Of a DNA stretch of 64,000 bases, positions 53,931-63,446 are shown piece after piece. Position numbers and translations under genes: made by a program. The notes below the pieces were generated by a model that saw only the letters and a program-made list of their open reading frames with translations, was not told the DNA's origin and did no database searches. How positions within the stretch are numbered: the stretch's first letter is position 1; every line of letters begins with the position of its first letter. Origin of the DNA: Mesopusillimonas faecipullorum (lineage in GTDB: Bacteria; Pseudomonadota; Gammaproteobacteria; Burkholderiales; Burkholderiaceae_B); the NCBI RefSeq assembly GCF_020539505.1, contig NZ_JACDXW010000003.1:248001-312000 (forward strand), given 5' to 3'.

Positions 53931-55142
53931 TTAGTCGGCCTTGCGCAATGCCTTGACTTCTTCGTCACTGGGCAGCAACTGACCGCCGTCCAGATATTCG
54001 CCTTCAGGCATGATGCCCTTGCCATCCTTGACGGCCAAGCGACCCACATGCAGCCCGAAAGTCGACTGGTTGTCGATATCGCGGAAGACATGCTTGCCGA
54101 ACGGCGTCTCGTATTCCAGGCCCTTGAAAGCTTTGATCAGCGCTTCGGTATCGGTGGAACCGGCTTTTTCTATACCGGCGGCCAAAGCCTTGACGGTGGC
54201 ATAACCCACTACGGAGTTCAGGCGAGGAGGCTCCTTGTACTTAGCCTCGTAAGCTTTCAGGAAGGCCTGGTGCTCGGGTGTGTCGATGTTGGTGAAGGGG
54301 TAACCCGTCACGATCCAGCCGTCGGGCGCATCGCCACGCAGAGGATCCAGGTATTCGGGTTCGCCGGTCAGCAAGCTGACGACTTCACGATCTTTAAACA
54401 AACCACGTGTTTTGCCTTCGCGGGCGAACTTGGTCAGGTCAGGCCCGAAGAGCACGCTGAAAATAGCGTCAGGCTTGGCGTCTTCCAGGGCCTGAACCAC
54501 AGGGCCGGCATCCAGCTTGCCAAAAGGCGGGGCTTGCTCGGCGACGAACTCTACATCGGGTTGCAGTTTCTTGAGTTCTGACTTGAATGCCGCCACAGCC
54601 GCTTGGCCGTATTCGTAGTTAGGGTAAATCAGTGCCCAGCGCTTTTTGTTGAGCTTGGCGGCAGAAGGCGCAACCGAGGCGGCCAGCTGGTGGGTGCCAT
54701 AACGTAAGCGATAGGTGTAACGGTTGCCGTCTTGCCAAATGACCTTGTCGCTAAGCGGCCCGGAAGCCAGGAAGAAGCGTTCACGCTGCTTGGCAAAGTC
54801 GGCAATGGCCACACCCACGTGAGACAAGGTGACGCCACTGAGGATGTCGACGTTTTCGCGTGAAATGAGCTCTTCGGCGATACGCACGCCTTCACCGGCG
54901 TTGGCGTTGTCGTCGCGGAAGATGGTCTTCAACTGTTTGCCCAGGACGCCGCCGGATTTGTTGATCTCTTCTTGGGCGAGTTCCCAGCCACGCTTGTAGC
55001 CGTGCATGTTGGCCGGCAGCGCCTTGTAGCTGTTGATCTCACCAATCAGGATGGTGTCGGATTCGGCCCGTACAGCCTGACTGCCACAGGCAAAGCCCAG
55101 CGTCAGTGCGGCCGCCAGCGCCATATGCTTCCAAGTTCTCAT
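53931..55142 (-). CDS. Periplasmic substrate-binding protein, Liv type (operon C)
   Basis: A 403-residue type I binding protein. The signal peptide is about residues 1-26 (ending AVRAES), then DTILIGEINSYKALPANMHGYKRGWELAQEEINKSGGVLGKQL, the LivK-like pattern. The ligand is unknown. It follows the TIM-barrel gene after 215 bp, which may hold its own promoter. TATAC-AA-TATAC direct repeats lie at 55164-55175, 22 bp upstream of its start. Confidence 0.88.
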   Translation of the reverse strand: MRTWKHMALAAALTLGFACGSQAVRAESDTILIGEINSYKALPANMHGYKRGWELAQEEINKSGGVLGKQLKTIFRDDNANAGEGVRIAEELISRENVDILSGVTLSHVGVAIADFAKQRERFFLASGPLSDKVIWQDGNRYTYRLRYGTHQLAASVAPSAAKLNKKRWALIYPNYEYGQAAVAAFKSELKKLQPDVEFVAEQAPPFGKLDAGPVVQALEDAKPDAIFSVLFGPDLTKFAREGKTRGLFKDREVVSLLTGEPEYLDPLRGDAPDGWIVTGYPFTNIDTPEHQAFLKAYEAKYKEPPRLNSVVGYATVKALAAGIEKAGSTDTEALIKAFKGLEYETPFGKHVFRDIDNQSTFGLHVGRLAVKDGKGIMPEGEYLDGGQLLPSDEEVKALRKAD

Positions 55143-55357
55143 GGCTGTTTCCTTGTCTTAAAATATACAATATACATTAAACAGAATTTATGCGTGTCAC
55201 GAGTCACGCCTAAAGCCTGACTTTAGAAAATTCTATGGATGTAGTACTCACTACAAATACTAGGGGAATCAAATGATGTGTGCAATATGGGGTTCACCCT
55301 TGGTCCCGCGTCTGGAAAAACGATTGTTTGCCCCAGACGCTGGCGGCACACCACTTT

Positions 55358-56383
55358 TTACAGCCCCGCCTTGAACAAAGCTTGCTCTTCTTTCCAGGCC
55401 TGACGAATAAACCGTGCGGCTGCGACGTTCTGTTCGAACAGGTTGTACTTGGCATTCAGACCGTAGTCGATCAGATTGATCATCTCGGTGGTGATATAGC
55501 GCAGGGGGCTGCCGGGGTTGCGCAAGTGGTAGCGCAGCGCCAGGCGTATGGCCTCTTTGGAGGGTTCGACCATATAGGCATGCCAGGGGGAATGCCACTC
55601 TCCTGCCTTAGGCGGCACGATAGGGTATTGAATGCCCCTGCCCGGCTCGCCTTGCTCATCCAGCGCCCAGGCGTTGCGCGGCTGATTCGGGCCCACGGTA
55701 CGCAGCTGTATCCACTTCACCATGCCCAGATCCAGCCATTCTTGACATAAAGAGCCGGCCTCGAAGGGGTCAAGCACCATATCGCCTTTAGCGACCGCTT
55801 CGCGGCAGTGGGAGATATCCTGCTCTTGGTCATCGCCGATTTTGAAGATGACGTGGCTGTAATCCATGGTGTAGTGAAAAGGTACACCCATGTCTTGGAT
55901 ACGCTTGGCAATCGGCGTCACCCTATCGTACTGCTCGGTCCACATATTGACGTGCAGCTCGAATGAGGGGATTACCCCCAATTTGTCGCCGGCCTCGTAG
56001 ACGTCCATGTAATGCGCGACGATCTCGTCATCGGTAATGACATGACCGTCGGCATGATGGGTAAAGGTCATGATGTTGTGACAACTGGCGCCCACTTCTT
56101 TACAGATGCGCAGGTTGTCGTGCAGCAAAGCCTCGTCTCGACCCAGCATATAAAACCAGCTGCAGGTGTGCACTGGCAGGTCGTACTTGGCCATGGCCTT
56201 TTCGTACTCACCCTGGTTGCTGCGCAAGGGCAGACGGTCAAAGTAATCGAAAACGCCAGACTCTTTTACCAGTCGGAACTGCTCGTCTATGCTGTGCTCT
56301 TCCAACGAAACCGGGCGCTCGGGCGAAGACGCCTGCGCACCACGGCCATTGCAACCCAACAGAAATGGGAAGCCCTCATCCAT
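55358..56383 (-). CDS. Xylose-isomerase-like TIM-barrel protein
   Basis: A 341-residue protein that looks like the sugar phosphate isomerase/epimerase (AP endonuclease 2) superfamily. The chain has alternating barrel elements and possible metal-binding residues in IPSFELHVNMW (Glu, His), YTMDYSHVIFKIG (Asp, His) and VKWIQLRTVG. I cannot name a reaction. GGAG lies 6 bp before the ATG. It lies between the Rieske oxygenase and transporter genes on the same strand, so it probably acts on the same compound. Confidence 0.72.
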   Translation of the reverse strand: MDEGFPFLLGCNGRGAQASSPERPVSLEEHSIDEQFRLVKESGVFDYFDRLPLRSNQGEYEKAMAKYDLPVHTCSWFYMLGRDEALLHDNLRICKEVGASCHNIMTFTHHADGHVITDDEIVAHYMDVYEAGDKLGVIPSFELHVNMWTEQYDRVTPIAKRIQDMGVPFHYTMDYSHVIFKIGDDQEQDISHCREAVAKGDMVLDPFEAGSLCQEWLDLGMVKWIQLRTVGPNQPRNAWALDEQGEPGRGIQYPIVPPKAGEWHSPWHAYMVEPSKEAIRLALRYHLRNPGSPLRYITTEMINLIDYGLNAKYNLFEQNVAAARFIRQAWKEEQALFKAGL

Positions 56384-56491
56384 ATTTGTCTCCTGTGCCG
56401 GATTTTTACCGGCTTGTCTTGATTATTGTTTCTTACACCACGCTTGAAACGGGGTGTCTTGTGCCGCCCGCAAGAGCGGCACCGAGTACTT

Positions 56492-57538
56492 TTAAGCGAC
56501 AACCGGTTCAGCTTGGCCGGCTTTCTCGGCTTCGATGCGCGTCTGTACCAACTTGCGCATGCGCACAGGCGAAGCGTCAATAGCCAAGCGATAAGGCCGT
56601 GTATTCACACCATGTTTTTCGTTGTGGTGGATGGCCTCGAGAATCAGTTTGTCTTCACTGAAAGCAATACGGAACTGCTCGGAAAGCCGGCTATTGGTTT
56701 CAGCATCGGCATGGAAGTTCTTGACATGCAGCCAATGATCGATGGTGGTGTCCGCATCCACCGGCGTCATGAAATGGCAGGCATAAATCTGGATACAGTC
56801 GTCTCGATTGCCTTCAGGTGCGCCTGTGCCGGTGGCCGCACTGCCAAAGTCGATGACGGCAATGCTGGGGGCCGTGTAATGGTAATAGTGCCAACGATCG
56901 ACATTGCCCTTGAAGTTGCCGAACTTCTGGAACAGCGGTATGGCGGGCGCGTCGATAATCCAACGCCAGGTGACTTGGCCGTTCTCGGTGGGGGCAAACT
57001 GCACGGGCACGTCTTCGCTGGCCGCGTTGCCTAAGGTGCTCAGGTGCACAAAGCTAACATGGGCAGGGTCACAAAGGTTGTCGGCCAGGTTCAAGTAAAA
57101 ACAGCCGATTTCCAAGGCGTCGCCCTCGACGGAGCTCCAGTTTTCTTTGTCGTGGTACTGCGGCAAGTCGTACACCAAAGAGGTGTCGGCCTTTTCGGGG
57201 TCGCCCATCCAGATCCACACCAAACCCATGTTTTCGTGAGTGGGAAAGGTATCGACCGCTGGGCTGCCAACGATACGTTGCCCAGGAATGCGTATGCATT
57301 TGCCCGAGCAATCAAAGGTCATGCCGTGGTAGCCGCATTCGATGGCGTCGTCTTTGAGGCGACCGATAGAAAGGGGCGCCATGCGATGCGGACAGATATC
57401 CAGATGTGCGACGACCTTGCCCGTGGAACTGCGATACAGCACCAGGTCTTTTTCGATAATGCGGCGCTTGGTCAGTTCGTTGGCGATGTCGCGAGACCAT
57501 GCAATGGGATACCACGTATTCAATACATATTCGGCCAT
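56492..57538 (-). CDS. Rieske non-heme iron oxygenase, VanA-like
   Basis: A 348-residue oxygenase subunit of the vanillate O-demethylase / phthalate-dioxygenase-like class. The start whose complement ends at 57538 follows AGGAGG and gives MAEYVLNTWYPIAWSRDI; the longer frame adds 17 residues. Rieske ligands are Cys49, His51 (CPHRMAPLSIG) and Cys68, His71 (CGYHGMTFD). The mononuclear iron site is in NLADNLCDPAHVSFVH (bridging Asp153, His160, His165). It needs a reductase, but none of the VanB type is encoded nearby. Demethylation or hydroxylation of an aromatic compound is likely; the substrate is unknown. Confidence 0.88.
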   Translation of the reverse strand: MAEYVLNTWYPIAWSRDIANELTKRRIIEKDLVLYRSSTGKVVAHLDICPHRMAPLSIGRLKDDAIECGYHGMTFDCSGKCIRIPGQRIVGSPAVDTFPTHENMGLVWIWMGDPEKADTSLVYDLPQYHDKENWSSVEGDALEIGCFYLNLADNLCDPAHVSFVHLSTLGNAASEDVPVQFAPTENGQVTWRWIIDAPAIPLFQKFGNFKGNVDRWHYYHYTAPSIAVIDFGSAATGTGAPEGNRDDCIQIYACHFMTPVDADTTIDHWLHVKNFHADAETNSRLSEQFRIAFSEDKLILEAIHHNEKHGVNTRPYRLAIDASPVRMRKLVQTRIEAEKAGQAEPVVA

Positions 57539-57640
57539 GAGAGCCTCCTTTGTCAGGGCCGGGCGGCGCCCCCGTGGGCTGGGGTACACCTGGCATTATC
57601 CATCTGCATTTAAGGATACATCACCCACGCATATAATTAA

Positions 57641-57656
57641 TAGAACGCTCGCTACA
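57641..57656. promoter_or_regulatory. Possible TetR operator in the Rieske/TetR divergent region
   Basis: TAGAACG-CT-CGCTACA is an imperfect dyad of the kind bound by many TetR-family proteins (outer bases agree at about half the positions). It lies midway in the 187-bp region between the divergent Rieske oxygenase and first tandem TetR genes. No confident -10/-35 pair was found in either direction. Confidence 0.25.
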
Positions 57657-57725
57657 TTAAGTGCATAATACCCTGATCTGTTTTGTTATGGCAAACTCTT
57701 TAACAGCCAGACTTATCACAACCAC

Positions 57726-58436
57726 ATGAAAGCGAAAGACATCGACCTGAACGCGGTAGTCGCCTCCATCGGTAAGGAAGAACCCGCCCCTCGCAAACGG
57801 CCCTTCAAAGCTCGCTGCGCCAAAACCACGCGCCAGAACATTCTGAAAGCCGCGCGCGAGGTGTTTTCGCGCAAAGGCTACGAAGGGGCGCGCATCGAGA
57901 AAATATCCAAGGCCGCCAAATCGTACGACAGCCTCATCTACTACTACTTCGGTAGCAAAGAAAAGCTGTTCGTCGAGGTACTGGAAGGCGCCTATCGCGA
58001 TATTTTCGAGGCCGGCCAGAACTTGCCCCTAGACGAAAACGACCCTGAGGCAGCCTTGCGCCAAATCATCGAGTTTCCGTTTCGCTACTACATGGCCCAC
58101 CCCGAGGTCATTGTGCTGCTCGGCACCGAAAACCTTCACGCGGGTAAACATATTTCCAAATCAAGCACCGCCGACCAATACGCCTTGCCCATGCTCACCA
58201 TTCTGCAAAGCGTCATAGACAAAGGCATCAAGAAAGGGGTGTTTCGCAAAGACGTTGATTGCGAGCAGCTTTATATGGCCATTACATCGTTGGGATACTT
58301 TTACGTTTCCAACCGCCATACTTTTTCGGCCTTCATGAATCGAGACCTGTTACACCCCGAACGCATAGAGGCCTGGGCGCATTACATCAGCACGCTGCTG
58401 CTGGATTCCGTACGCAAGCACAAAACAACCACGTAA
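57726..58436 (+). CDS. TetR-family regulator (first of tandem pair)
   Basis: A 236-residue regulator with a basic N-terminal arm of about 35 residues. The helix-turn-helix (about 40-85) is RQNILKAAREVFSRKGYEGARIEKISKAAKSYDSLIYYYFGSKEKLFVEVL, then a ligand-binding domain with LLGTENLHAGKHISKS. It is divergent from the Rieske oxygenase and is the likely regulator of operon C. It is clearly paralogous to the next gene. Confidence 0.9.
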   Translation: MKAKDIDLNAVVASIGKEEPAPRKRPFKARCAKTTRQNILKAAREVFSRKGYEGARIEKISKAAKSYDSLIYYYFGSKEKLFVEVLEGAYRDIFEAGQNLPLDENDPEAALRQIIEFPFRYYMAHPEVIVLLGTENLHAGKHISKSSTADQYALPMLTILQSVIDKGIKKGVFRKDVDCEQLYMAITSLGYFYVSNRHTFSAFMNRDLLHPERIEAWAHYISTLLLDSVRKHKTTT

Positions 58437-58529
58437 ATGTGCGTAAACTAGCGCCGGCGCGAAACCAGATCCGCAGGCATCGCCAACACCAGGACGGCTA
58501 TTCGCCGCAAGTCCGTACTTGATCAATTC

Positions 58530-59231
58530 ATGAACAGCCCTGACAGCAAACAGCCCGCCGCCGATAAGCCAGAAACGACAGGCTCCACTGCGGCCAAGCC
58601 CAGAACCCGCAGACGCTCGGCCAAAACGACACGAGACAATATTCTGCGTGCCGCCAAAAAGATTTTTTCCAAAGAAGGCTACGAGGGTGCGCGTGTAGAC
58701 ACGATCTCCAAAGCCGCCAAGTCGTACGACAGCCTTATTTATTATTATTTTGGCAGCAAAGAAAAACTGTTCATCGAGGTCTTGCAGAACGCCTACAAAG
58801 ACATGTTCGAGGCCGAAAAAAACCTACCCCTGGACCTTGAAGACCCTGTCGGCGCCTTGCGTAAATTCGTGGAATTCCCACTGCGCTATTACGTCTCCAA
58901 CCCCGAGATCCTGACGCTGCTGGGCACCGAGAACCTGCAAAAGGGCAAACATATTTCCAAGTCGCGCTCGCCCGAGCAGTACTCGCTTCCCGCCATCGCC
59001 ATTTTGCAAGACATCGTGGCCAAAGGCGTAGAAAAAGGGCTGTTTCGCGAAAACGTAGATTGCCGCAAGCTGTACATTGCCATGACGGCCTTGGGCTATT
59101 TTTACGTCTCCAACCGCTACACGTTCTCGGCCTTTTTAAGCCACGACTTGATGCAAGCCGACAACATAGAAGACTGGGCCGGCTACGTCAGTGACCTTCT
59201 GGTCAACTCGATTTCACCGGCTAAACGCTAG
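58530..59231 (+). CDS. TetR-family regulator (second of tandem pair)
   Basis: A 233-residue regulator, roughly 60% identical by eye to its upstream neighbour along the whole length. The segment ISKAAKSYDSLIYYYFGSKEKLF is identical, as is YFYVSNR. The N-terminal arm differs. It begins 93 bp after the first gene and ends 5 bp from the convergent RND permease, so it may regulate operon C, the efflux pump, or both. Confidence 0.9.
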   Translation: MNSPDSKQPAADKPETTGSTAAKPRTRRRSAKTTRDNILRAAKKIFSKEGYEGARVDTISKAAKSYDSLIYYYFGSKEKLFIEVLQNAYKDMFEAEKNLPLDLEDPVGALRKFVEFPLRYYVSNPEILTLLGTENLQKGKHISKSRSPEQYSLPAIAILQDIVAKGVEKGLFRENVDCRKLYIAMTALGYFYVSNRYTFSAFLSHDLMQADNIEDWAGYVSDLLVNSISPAKR

Positions 59232-59236
59232 GGCAT

Positions 59237-62200
59237 TTATTCTGGCTTGGCGGCGCCCTGATCTGCGGTTTCGCCTTCGCTAGAGCGGTGGGTCACCGCC
59301 CCCGCGATCAAGGTATACGCCACAGGCACCACGTAAAGCGTCAGCAAGGTGCCCAAGGTCAAGCCCCCCACCAACACCCAACCTATTTGCTGGCGCGATT
59401 CGGCACCTGCCCCGGCGGCATAAGCCAAAGGCAAAGTACCCAGCACCATCGCCCCGGTGGTCATCAAGATGGGGCGTAAGCGCATGACACTGGCCTCGGC
59501 CACCGCCTGCAGCTTCTCCATGCCTTCTTCGCGCAACTGCGTGGCAAATTCCACGATCAGAATGCCATGTTTGGTGATCAAGCCAACCAAAGTGATCAAG
59601 CCTATCTGGCTGTAAATAGACAAAGTGCCCCCCGTCAGCCACAAGGCAAGCAGCGCGCCCGTCATGGAAAGCGGCACCGACAACATGATGATGAAAGGGT
59701 TGCGCCAGCTTTCGAACTGAGCGGCCAACACCAGATAGATGAACACGATAGCCATCAGGAACACCAGGTAGATGCTGCCCGAGGAATCACGAAATTCACG
59801 CGACTGGCCGTCCAGATCGATTTGCACAGTAGAAGGCAGCACTTCGGAAGCCACCTGATTCATGTGTTCCAGCACCTCGCCCAGGGCATAACCGGGGGCG
59901 ACCGCCGCCTGCACCTTCACCGCCCGCAAACGGTTGAAGTGATTCAAGGATTGCGGGGAAACGCTTTCAACCACATTGACGAAGTTATCCAACTGCACCA
60001 TACCACCGCCCAAGGTGCGCACGTAGATGTCGGAAATATCGGCAGGTGCCGCCCGGTCTCGACGGTTCACCTGCACGATGACGTCGTACTGTTCGCCACG
60101 ATCACGATAGCGCGTCACTTGCCGACCGCCCAGCATGGTTTCCAAGGTGCGGCCCACCGTATCTACCGATACGCCTACGTCGGACACCCGCTCGCGATTG
60201 ACCGACACCTGCAGTTCGGGGGTGTTCAACCGCAAATCCGTATCGATGTTCTGCAAGCCGGGATAGTCGCGCAGTCGCGCAATGAATTGATCCGTCAACG
60301 CCGCCAGCTGCTCGTAGGAATCCTGGCTAAGAATAACGAACTCCACCGGCTTGGAAGTAGCCCGCTGCCCCAGTGAGGGCGGGTTGGTCGGGAAAGCCCT
60401 TATGCCTGGGAGCGCATCAAACTTGGGCCGTAGAGAAGCCGCTATGCTTTGCTGACTGCGGTCGCGTTCGTTCCAGTGCTTCAAACGCAAGATGGCGAAG
60501 CCATCAATAATGGTGGGAAAGCCGAGAATGGTCTGATTCCCTGCCGACTCGGGGATGTCCCCATACATAGACTCGATGCGTTCTATGCTTTGCAGGGTGT
60601 AATCAAGCGTGGCGCCGTCGGGTGCCGTAATAATGCCAAACACCACCCCCCTATCCTCTATGGGCGCCAGTTCGCTTTTCACCACGTTGAACAGCACGCC
60701 GCTGGCCAAGGCCACGGCCAAGCCCAAGACCAAAACGATGAAACGATGACGCAAGGCCAGCGCCAAACTACGGCGATATCCCCGGGTCAGACCTTCCAGC
60801 AGCCCCTCAATGAAGCGATAAAGCCGCCCATGTGAGGTTTGTGGACGCAGCAAGGTTGCGCACATCATGGGCGTCAGCGTCAGGGCCACAAAGCCGGAAA
60901 TCAGCACGGCCCCCGCAAGCGTCAGGGCAAACTCGATAAACAGCCGCCCTGTGCGGCCAGTGGCAAACGCCAAGGGGGCATACACCGTCACCAAGGTCAG
61001 GGTCATCGCCACCACGGCAAAGCCGATCTCGCGTATGCCAATAATGGCAGCCTCGATGCGTGTTTTGCCTTCTTCTATATGGCGATATACGTTCTCAAGC
61101 ACGACGATGGCGTCGTCCACCACCAAGCCTATCGCCAGCACCATGGCCAGCAGCGTCAGCGTGTTGATGGAGAAACCCATGAAATACATAAGCCCCATCG
61201 CGCCTATCAGCGATACGGGGATGGTGACGATGGGAATGAGACTGGCGCGTACGCTGCGCAAGAAGAAGAAAATGACCAGCACCACCAGAACGATGGCTTC
61301 GAAGATGGTGGTGTAGACCGAGTTGATCGACTCCTGGATGAACACCGAACTATCGTAGGCGATATTCAGACGCAGGCCGTCGGGCAAGGTCTCGTTGATG
61401 GCTTCGACCTCTTCCCGCACCGCACGTGACAGCTCCAGCGGATTGGCGGTGGATTGCTTGGTCACCCCGATATTCAGGCCATCGGCACCATTGAAGCGGG
61501 ACAGCATGCGCTCGTCGGCTGGGCCTATACCGACACTGGCCACATCGCCCAAGCGTACCGGGTAGCCCTTTTCATTAGAGACGATAACGTCGCGAAACTG
61601 CTCTATGGTGGTGAGGTCAGTGGTAGAAACCACCGAAAACTCGCGCTCAATGGACTCGATACGCCCAGCTGGAATCAATACGTTCTGGCTGCGCAGCGCA
61701 TTCTCTACATCTTGCACCGTCAGGCCCAAAGCCGCCAGCTTTACACGGTCTATGTCGATGCGCATGGCCGGCTGGCGCTCGCCAAAAATACGCACCTCTG
61801 CCGCACCGGGCAACACTGACAGCCGTGTTTTGACGTAGCGGTTGATGTAATCGGAAGCCTCTACCGCCGATAGCCCTCCCGCCTCGACCGCAATAAACAC
61901 GACCGGCGTGGAGTCGGCCTCGACCTTGCTGATGATGGGTTCGTCGATTTCATCAGGCAGGAAACGCCGCGCCCTGGCCACCTTATCGCGCACATCCGCC
62001 GCGGCAGCGTCAGGATCGCGATTCAAATTGAATTTGATATTGATGAAGCTACGTTCGGAACGGCTGTTGGACGTCATGACATTCACGCCCTCCATCCCGG
62101 CCAACTGATCTTCCAGAGGCTTGGTCACCTGCGACTCGACCACGTCAGGCGAAGCGCCTTTGTAGTCGGTGCGCACCGACACCACCGGTTCATCGATGGC

Positions 62201-62314
62201 GGGATACTCCCGTACCGTCAGGCGGTCGTAAGAGATCAGACCAATCAGCAATATGACCAGTGACAGCACTGTCGCAAAGACAGGCCGTTTGATGCAGGTT
62301 TCCGACAGAACCAT
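59237..62314 (-). CDS. RND (HAE1) multidrug efflux permease
   Basis: A 1025-residue inner-membrane proton-driven exporter. It opens with MVLSETCIKRPVFATVLSLVILLIGLISYDRLTVREYPAIDEP. It has duplicated large periplasmic loops and the transmembrane charged motif GLVVDDAIVVLENVYRHIEEG, which supplies the proton-relay Asp pair. Later helices include GLITKHGILIVEFATQLREEG. The length is normal for the HAE1 family. The adaptor gene is 16 bp upstream. No outer-membrane channel gene is present, so a TolC/OprM-type protein from elsewhere is needed. Confidence 0.93.
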   Translation of the reverse strand: MVLSETCIKRPVFATVLSLVILLIGLISYDRLTVREYPAIDEPVVSVRTDYKGASPDVVESQVTKPLEDQLAGMEGVNVMTSNSRSERSFINIKFNLNRDPDAAAADVRDKVARARRFLPDEIDEPIISKVEADSTPVVFIAVEAGGLSAVEASDYINRYVKTRLSVLPGAAEVRIFGERQPAMRIDIDRVKLAALGLTVQDVENALRSQNVLIPAGRIESIEREFSVVSTTDLTTIEQFRDVIVSNEKGYPVRLGDVASVGIGPADERMLSRFNGADGLNIGVTKQSTANPLELSRAVREEVEAINETLPDGLRLNIAYDSSVFIQESINSVYTTIFEAIVLVVLVIFFFLRSVRASLIPIVTIPVSLIGAMGLMYFMGFSINTLTLLAMVLAIGLVVDDAIVVLENVYRHIEEGKTRIEAAIIGIREIGFAVVAMTLTLVTVYAPLAFATGRTGRLFIEFALTLAGAVLISGFVALTLTPMMCATLLRPQTSHGRLYRFIEGLLEGLTRGYRRSLALALRHRFIVLVLGLAVALASGVLFNVVKSELAPIEDRGVVFGIITAPDGATLDYTLQSIERIESMYGDIPESAGNQTILGFPTIIDGFAILRLKHWNERDRSQQSIAASLRPKFDALPGIRAFPTNPPSLGQRATSKPVEFVILSQDSYEQLAALTDQFIARLRDYPGLQNIDTDLRLNTPELQVSVNRERVSDVGVSVDTVGRTLETMLGGRQVTRYRDRGEQYDVIVQVNRRDRAAPADISDIYVRTLGGGMVQLDNFVNVVESVSPQSLNHFNRLRAVKVQAAVAPGYALGEVLEHMNQVASEVLPSTVQIDLDGQSREFRDSSGSIYLVFLMAIVFIYLVLAAQFESWRNPFIIMLSVPLSMTGALLALWLTGGTLSIYSQIGLITLVGLITKHGILIVEFATQLREEGMEKLQAVAEASVMRLRPILMTTGAMVLGTLPLAYAAGAGAESRQQIGWVLVGGLTLGTLLTLYVVPVAYTLIAGAVTHRSSEGETADQGAAKPE

Positions 62315-62330
62315 GCGTCGTGCTCCGTAT

Positions 62331-63446
62331 TTAGTCGCCGGCTACAGCGCTGCCCGCCGGCACGGCACGCACCGGTTGACCATCAACAACTTTTTGTACG
62401 CCCGCGACGACGACCTCGTCGCCTTCGCGCAGGCCCGCCGTGATTTCCGCCCTGCCCGCCTGGCGCTGACCCAGCTCGACGGCTACGCGCTCGACCCGGC
62501 CATCTTGCACGCGGTACACGTATTGGGTTTGCCCCACCGGCGCCAAGGCGGCCTCGGGCACGCTTAGCACCTGTGCGTCGTTGAAACGCAACTGCACACG
62601 GGCGAACATGCCAGGACGCAAGAGATGATCGGGATTGTCGACATTGGCGCGCAGCAGAATGGAGCGCCCGGCCACATCCACCGCTGGGCTGATGGCGCCC
62701 ACCGCACCCTCACGCTCGACACCGGGCAAGGCGTCAAAGTGCAGCACCAGCTTAAGCCCAGCTTGCACCTGCCCCAGGTATTGCTCGGGAACACGAAAAT
62801 CGACCTGCAGGGGGTCGATGGATTCCAGCGGTACAAGGTCTGTGCCAGGCGCCACGTATTCGCCCACCGACACATTGCGCAAGCCGATCAAGCCATCGAA
62901 AGGCGCCAGAATCGCGGTTTTTTCGAGTTGAGCCTTGGCCAGCGCCACCGCAGCCTGCTGCAGCTGTAATTGGCTGGCCGCTTCGTCACGAGCCTGTTGG
63001 CTGATGAAACCCTGACGGCTCAGCTCTGCTGAACGTCGGTGCTGACTTGCCGCCAGGTTAAGGCTGGCCTGCGCCTGTTGCAGCTGGGCGCGCAGCACGC
63101 TGTCGTCCAGACTGACCACGGCATCGCCTTTCTTGACCGGCTGACCTTCGTGGAAATGGATGTTGGCAATGCGCCCTGCCACTTCGGGGCGCAACACCAC
63201 GGAGTCCTCTGAGCGCAGCGACCCCACCGCCGACACGCTGCGGGGCAAGTGCATGACCTGTACTTTAGCGACTTCCACGGTGCGTGGCTCAGCCTGCTGC
63301 GTAGTGCCTGGAGCCGGCGCCTGAGCAGCGGCAGGTGCGGCTTCCGCGGGGACGGCTGATGGACTGGCTAACCACCGCGAGCCCGCTACGCCCAAGCCCA
63401 CGCCAGCCGCCAAAGCGATCAACCATACGAAGTTACTGAGTTTCAT
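62331..63446 (-). CDS. RND efflux periplasmic adaptor (membrane fusion protein)
   Basis: A 371-residue membrane fusion protein. An N-terminal membrane/signal segment (about 5-27) precedes an Ala/Pro-rich linker. Then come a barrel-sandwich (GRIANIHFHEGQPVKKGDAVVSLDDSVLRAQL), an alpha-hairpin (LQQAQASLNLAASQHRRSAELSRQGFISQQARDEAASQLQ) and the second lipoyl half (ILAPFDGLIGLRNVSVGEYVAPGTDLVPL). It links the permease to an outer-membrane channel. It lacks a lipobox Cys, so it is probably held by an uncleaved helix. Confidence 0.92.
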   Translation of the reverse strand: MKLSNFVWLIALAAGVGLGVAGSRWLASPSAVPAEAAPAAAQAPAPGTTQQAEPRTVEVAKVQVMHLPRSVSAVGSLRSEDSVVLRPEVAGRIANIHFHEGQPVKKGDAVVSLDDSVLRAQLQQAQASLNLAASQHRRSAELSRQGFISQQARDEAASQLQLQQAAVALAKAQLEKTAILAPFDGLIGLRNVSVGEYVAPGTDLVPLESIDPLQVDFRVPEQYLGQVQAGLKLVLHFDALPGVEREGAVGAISPAVDVAGRSILLRANVDNPDHLLRPGMFARVQLRFNDAQVLSVPEAALAPVGQTQYVYRVQDGRVERVAVELGQRQAGRAEITAGLREGDEVVVAGVQKVVDGQPVRAVPAGSAVAGD

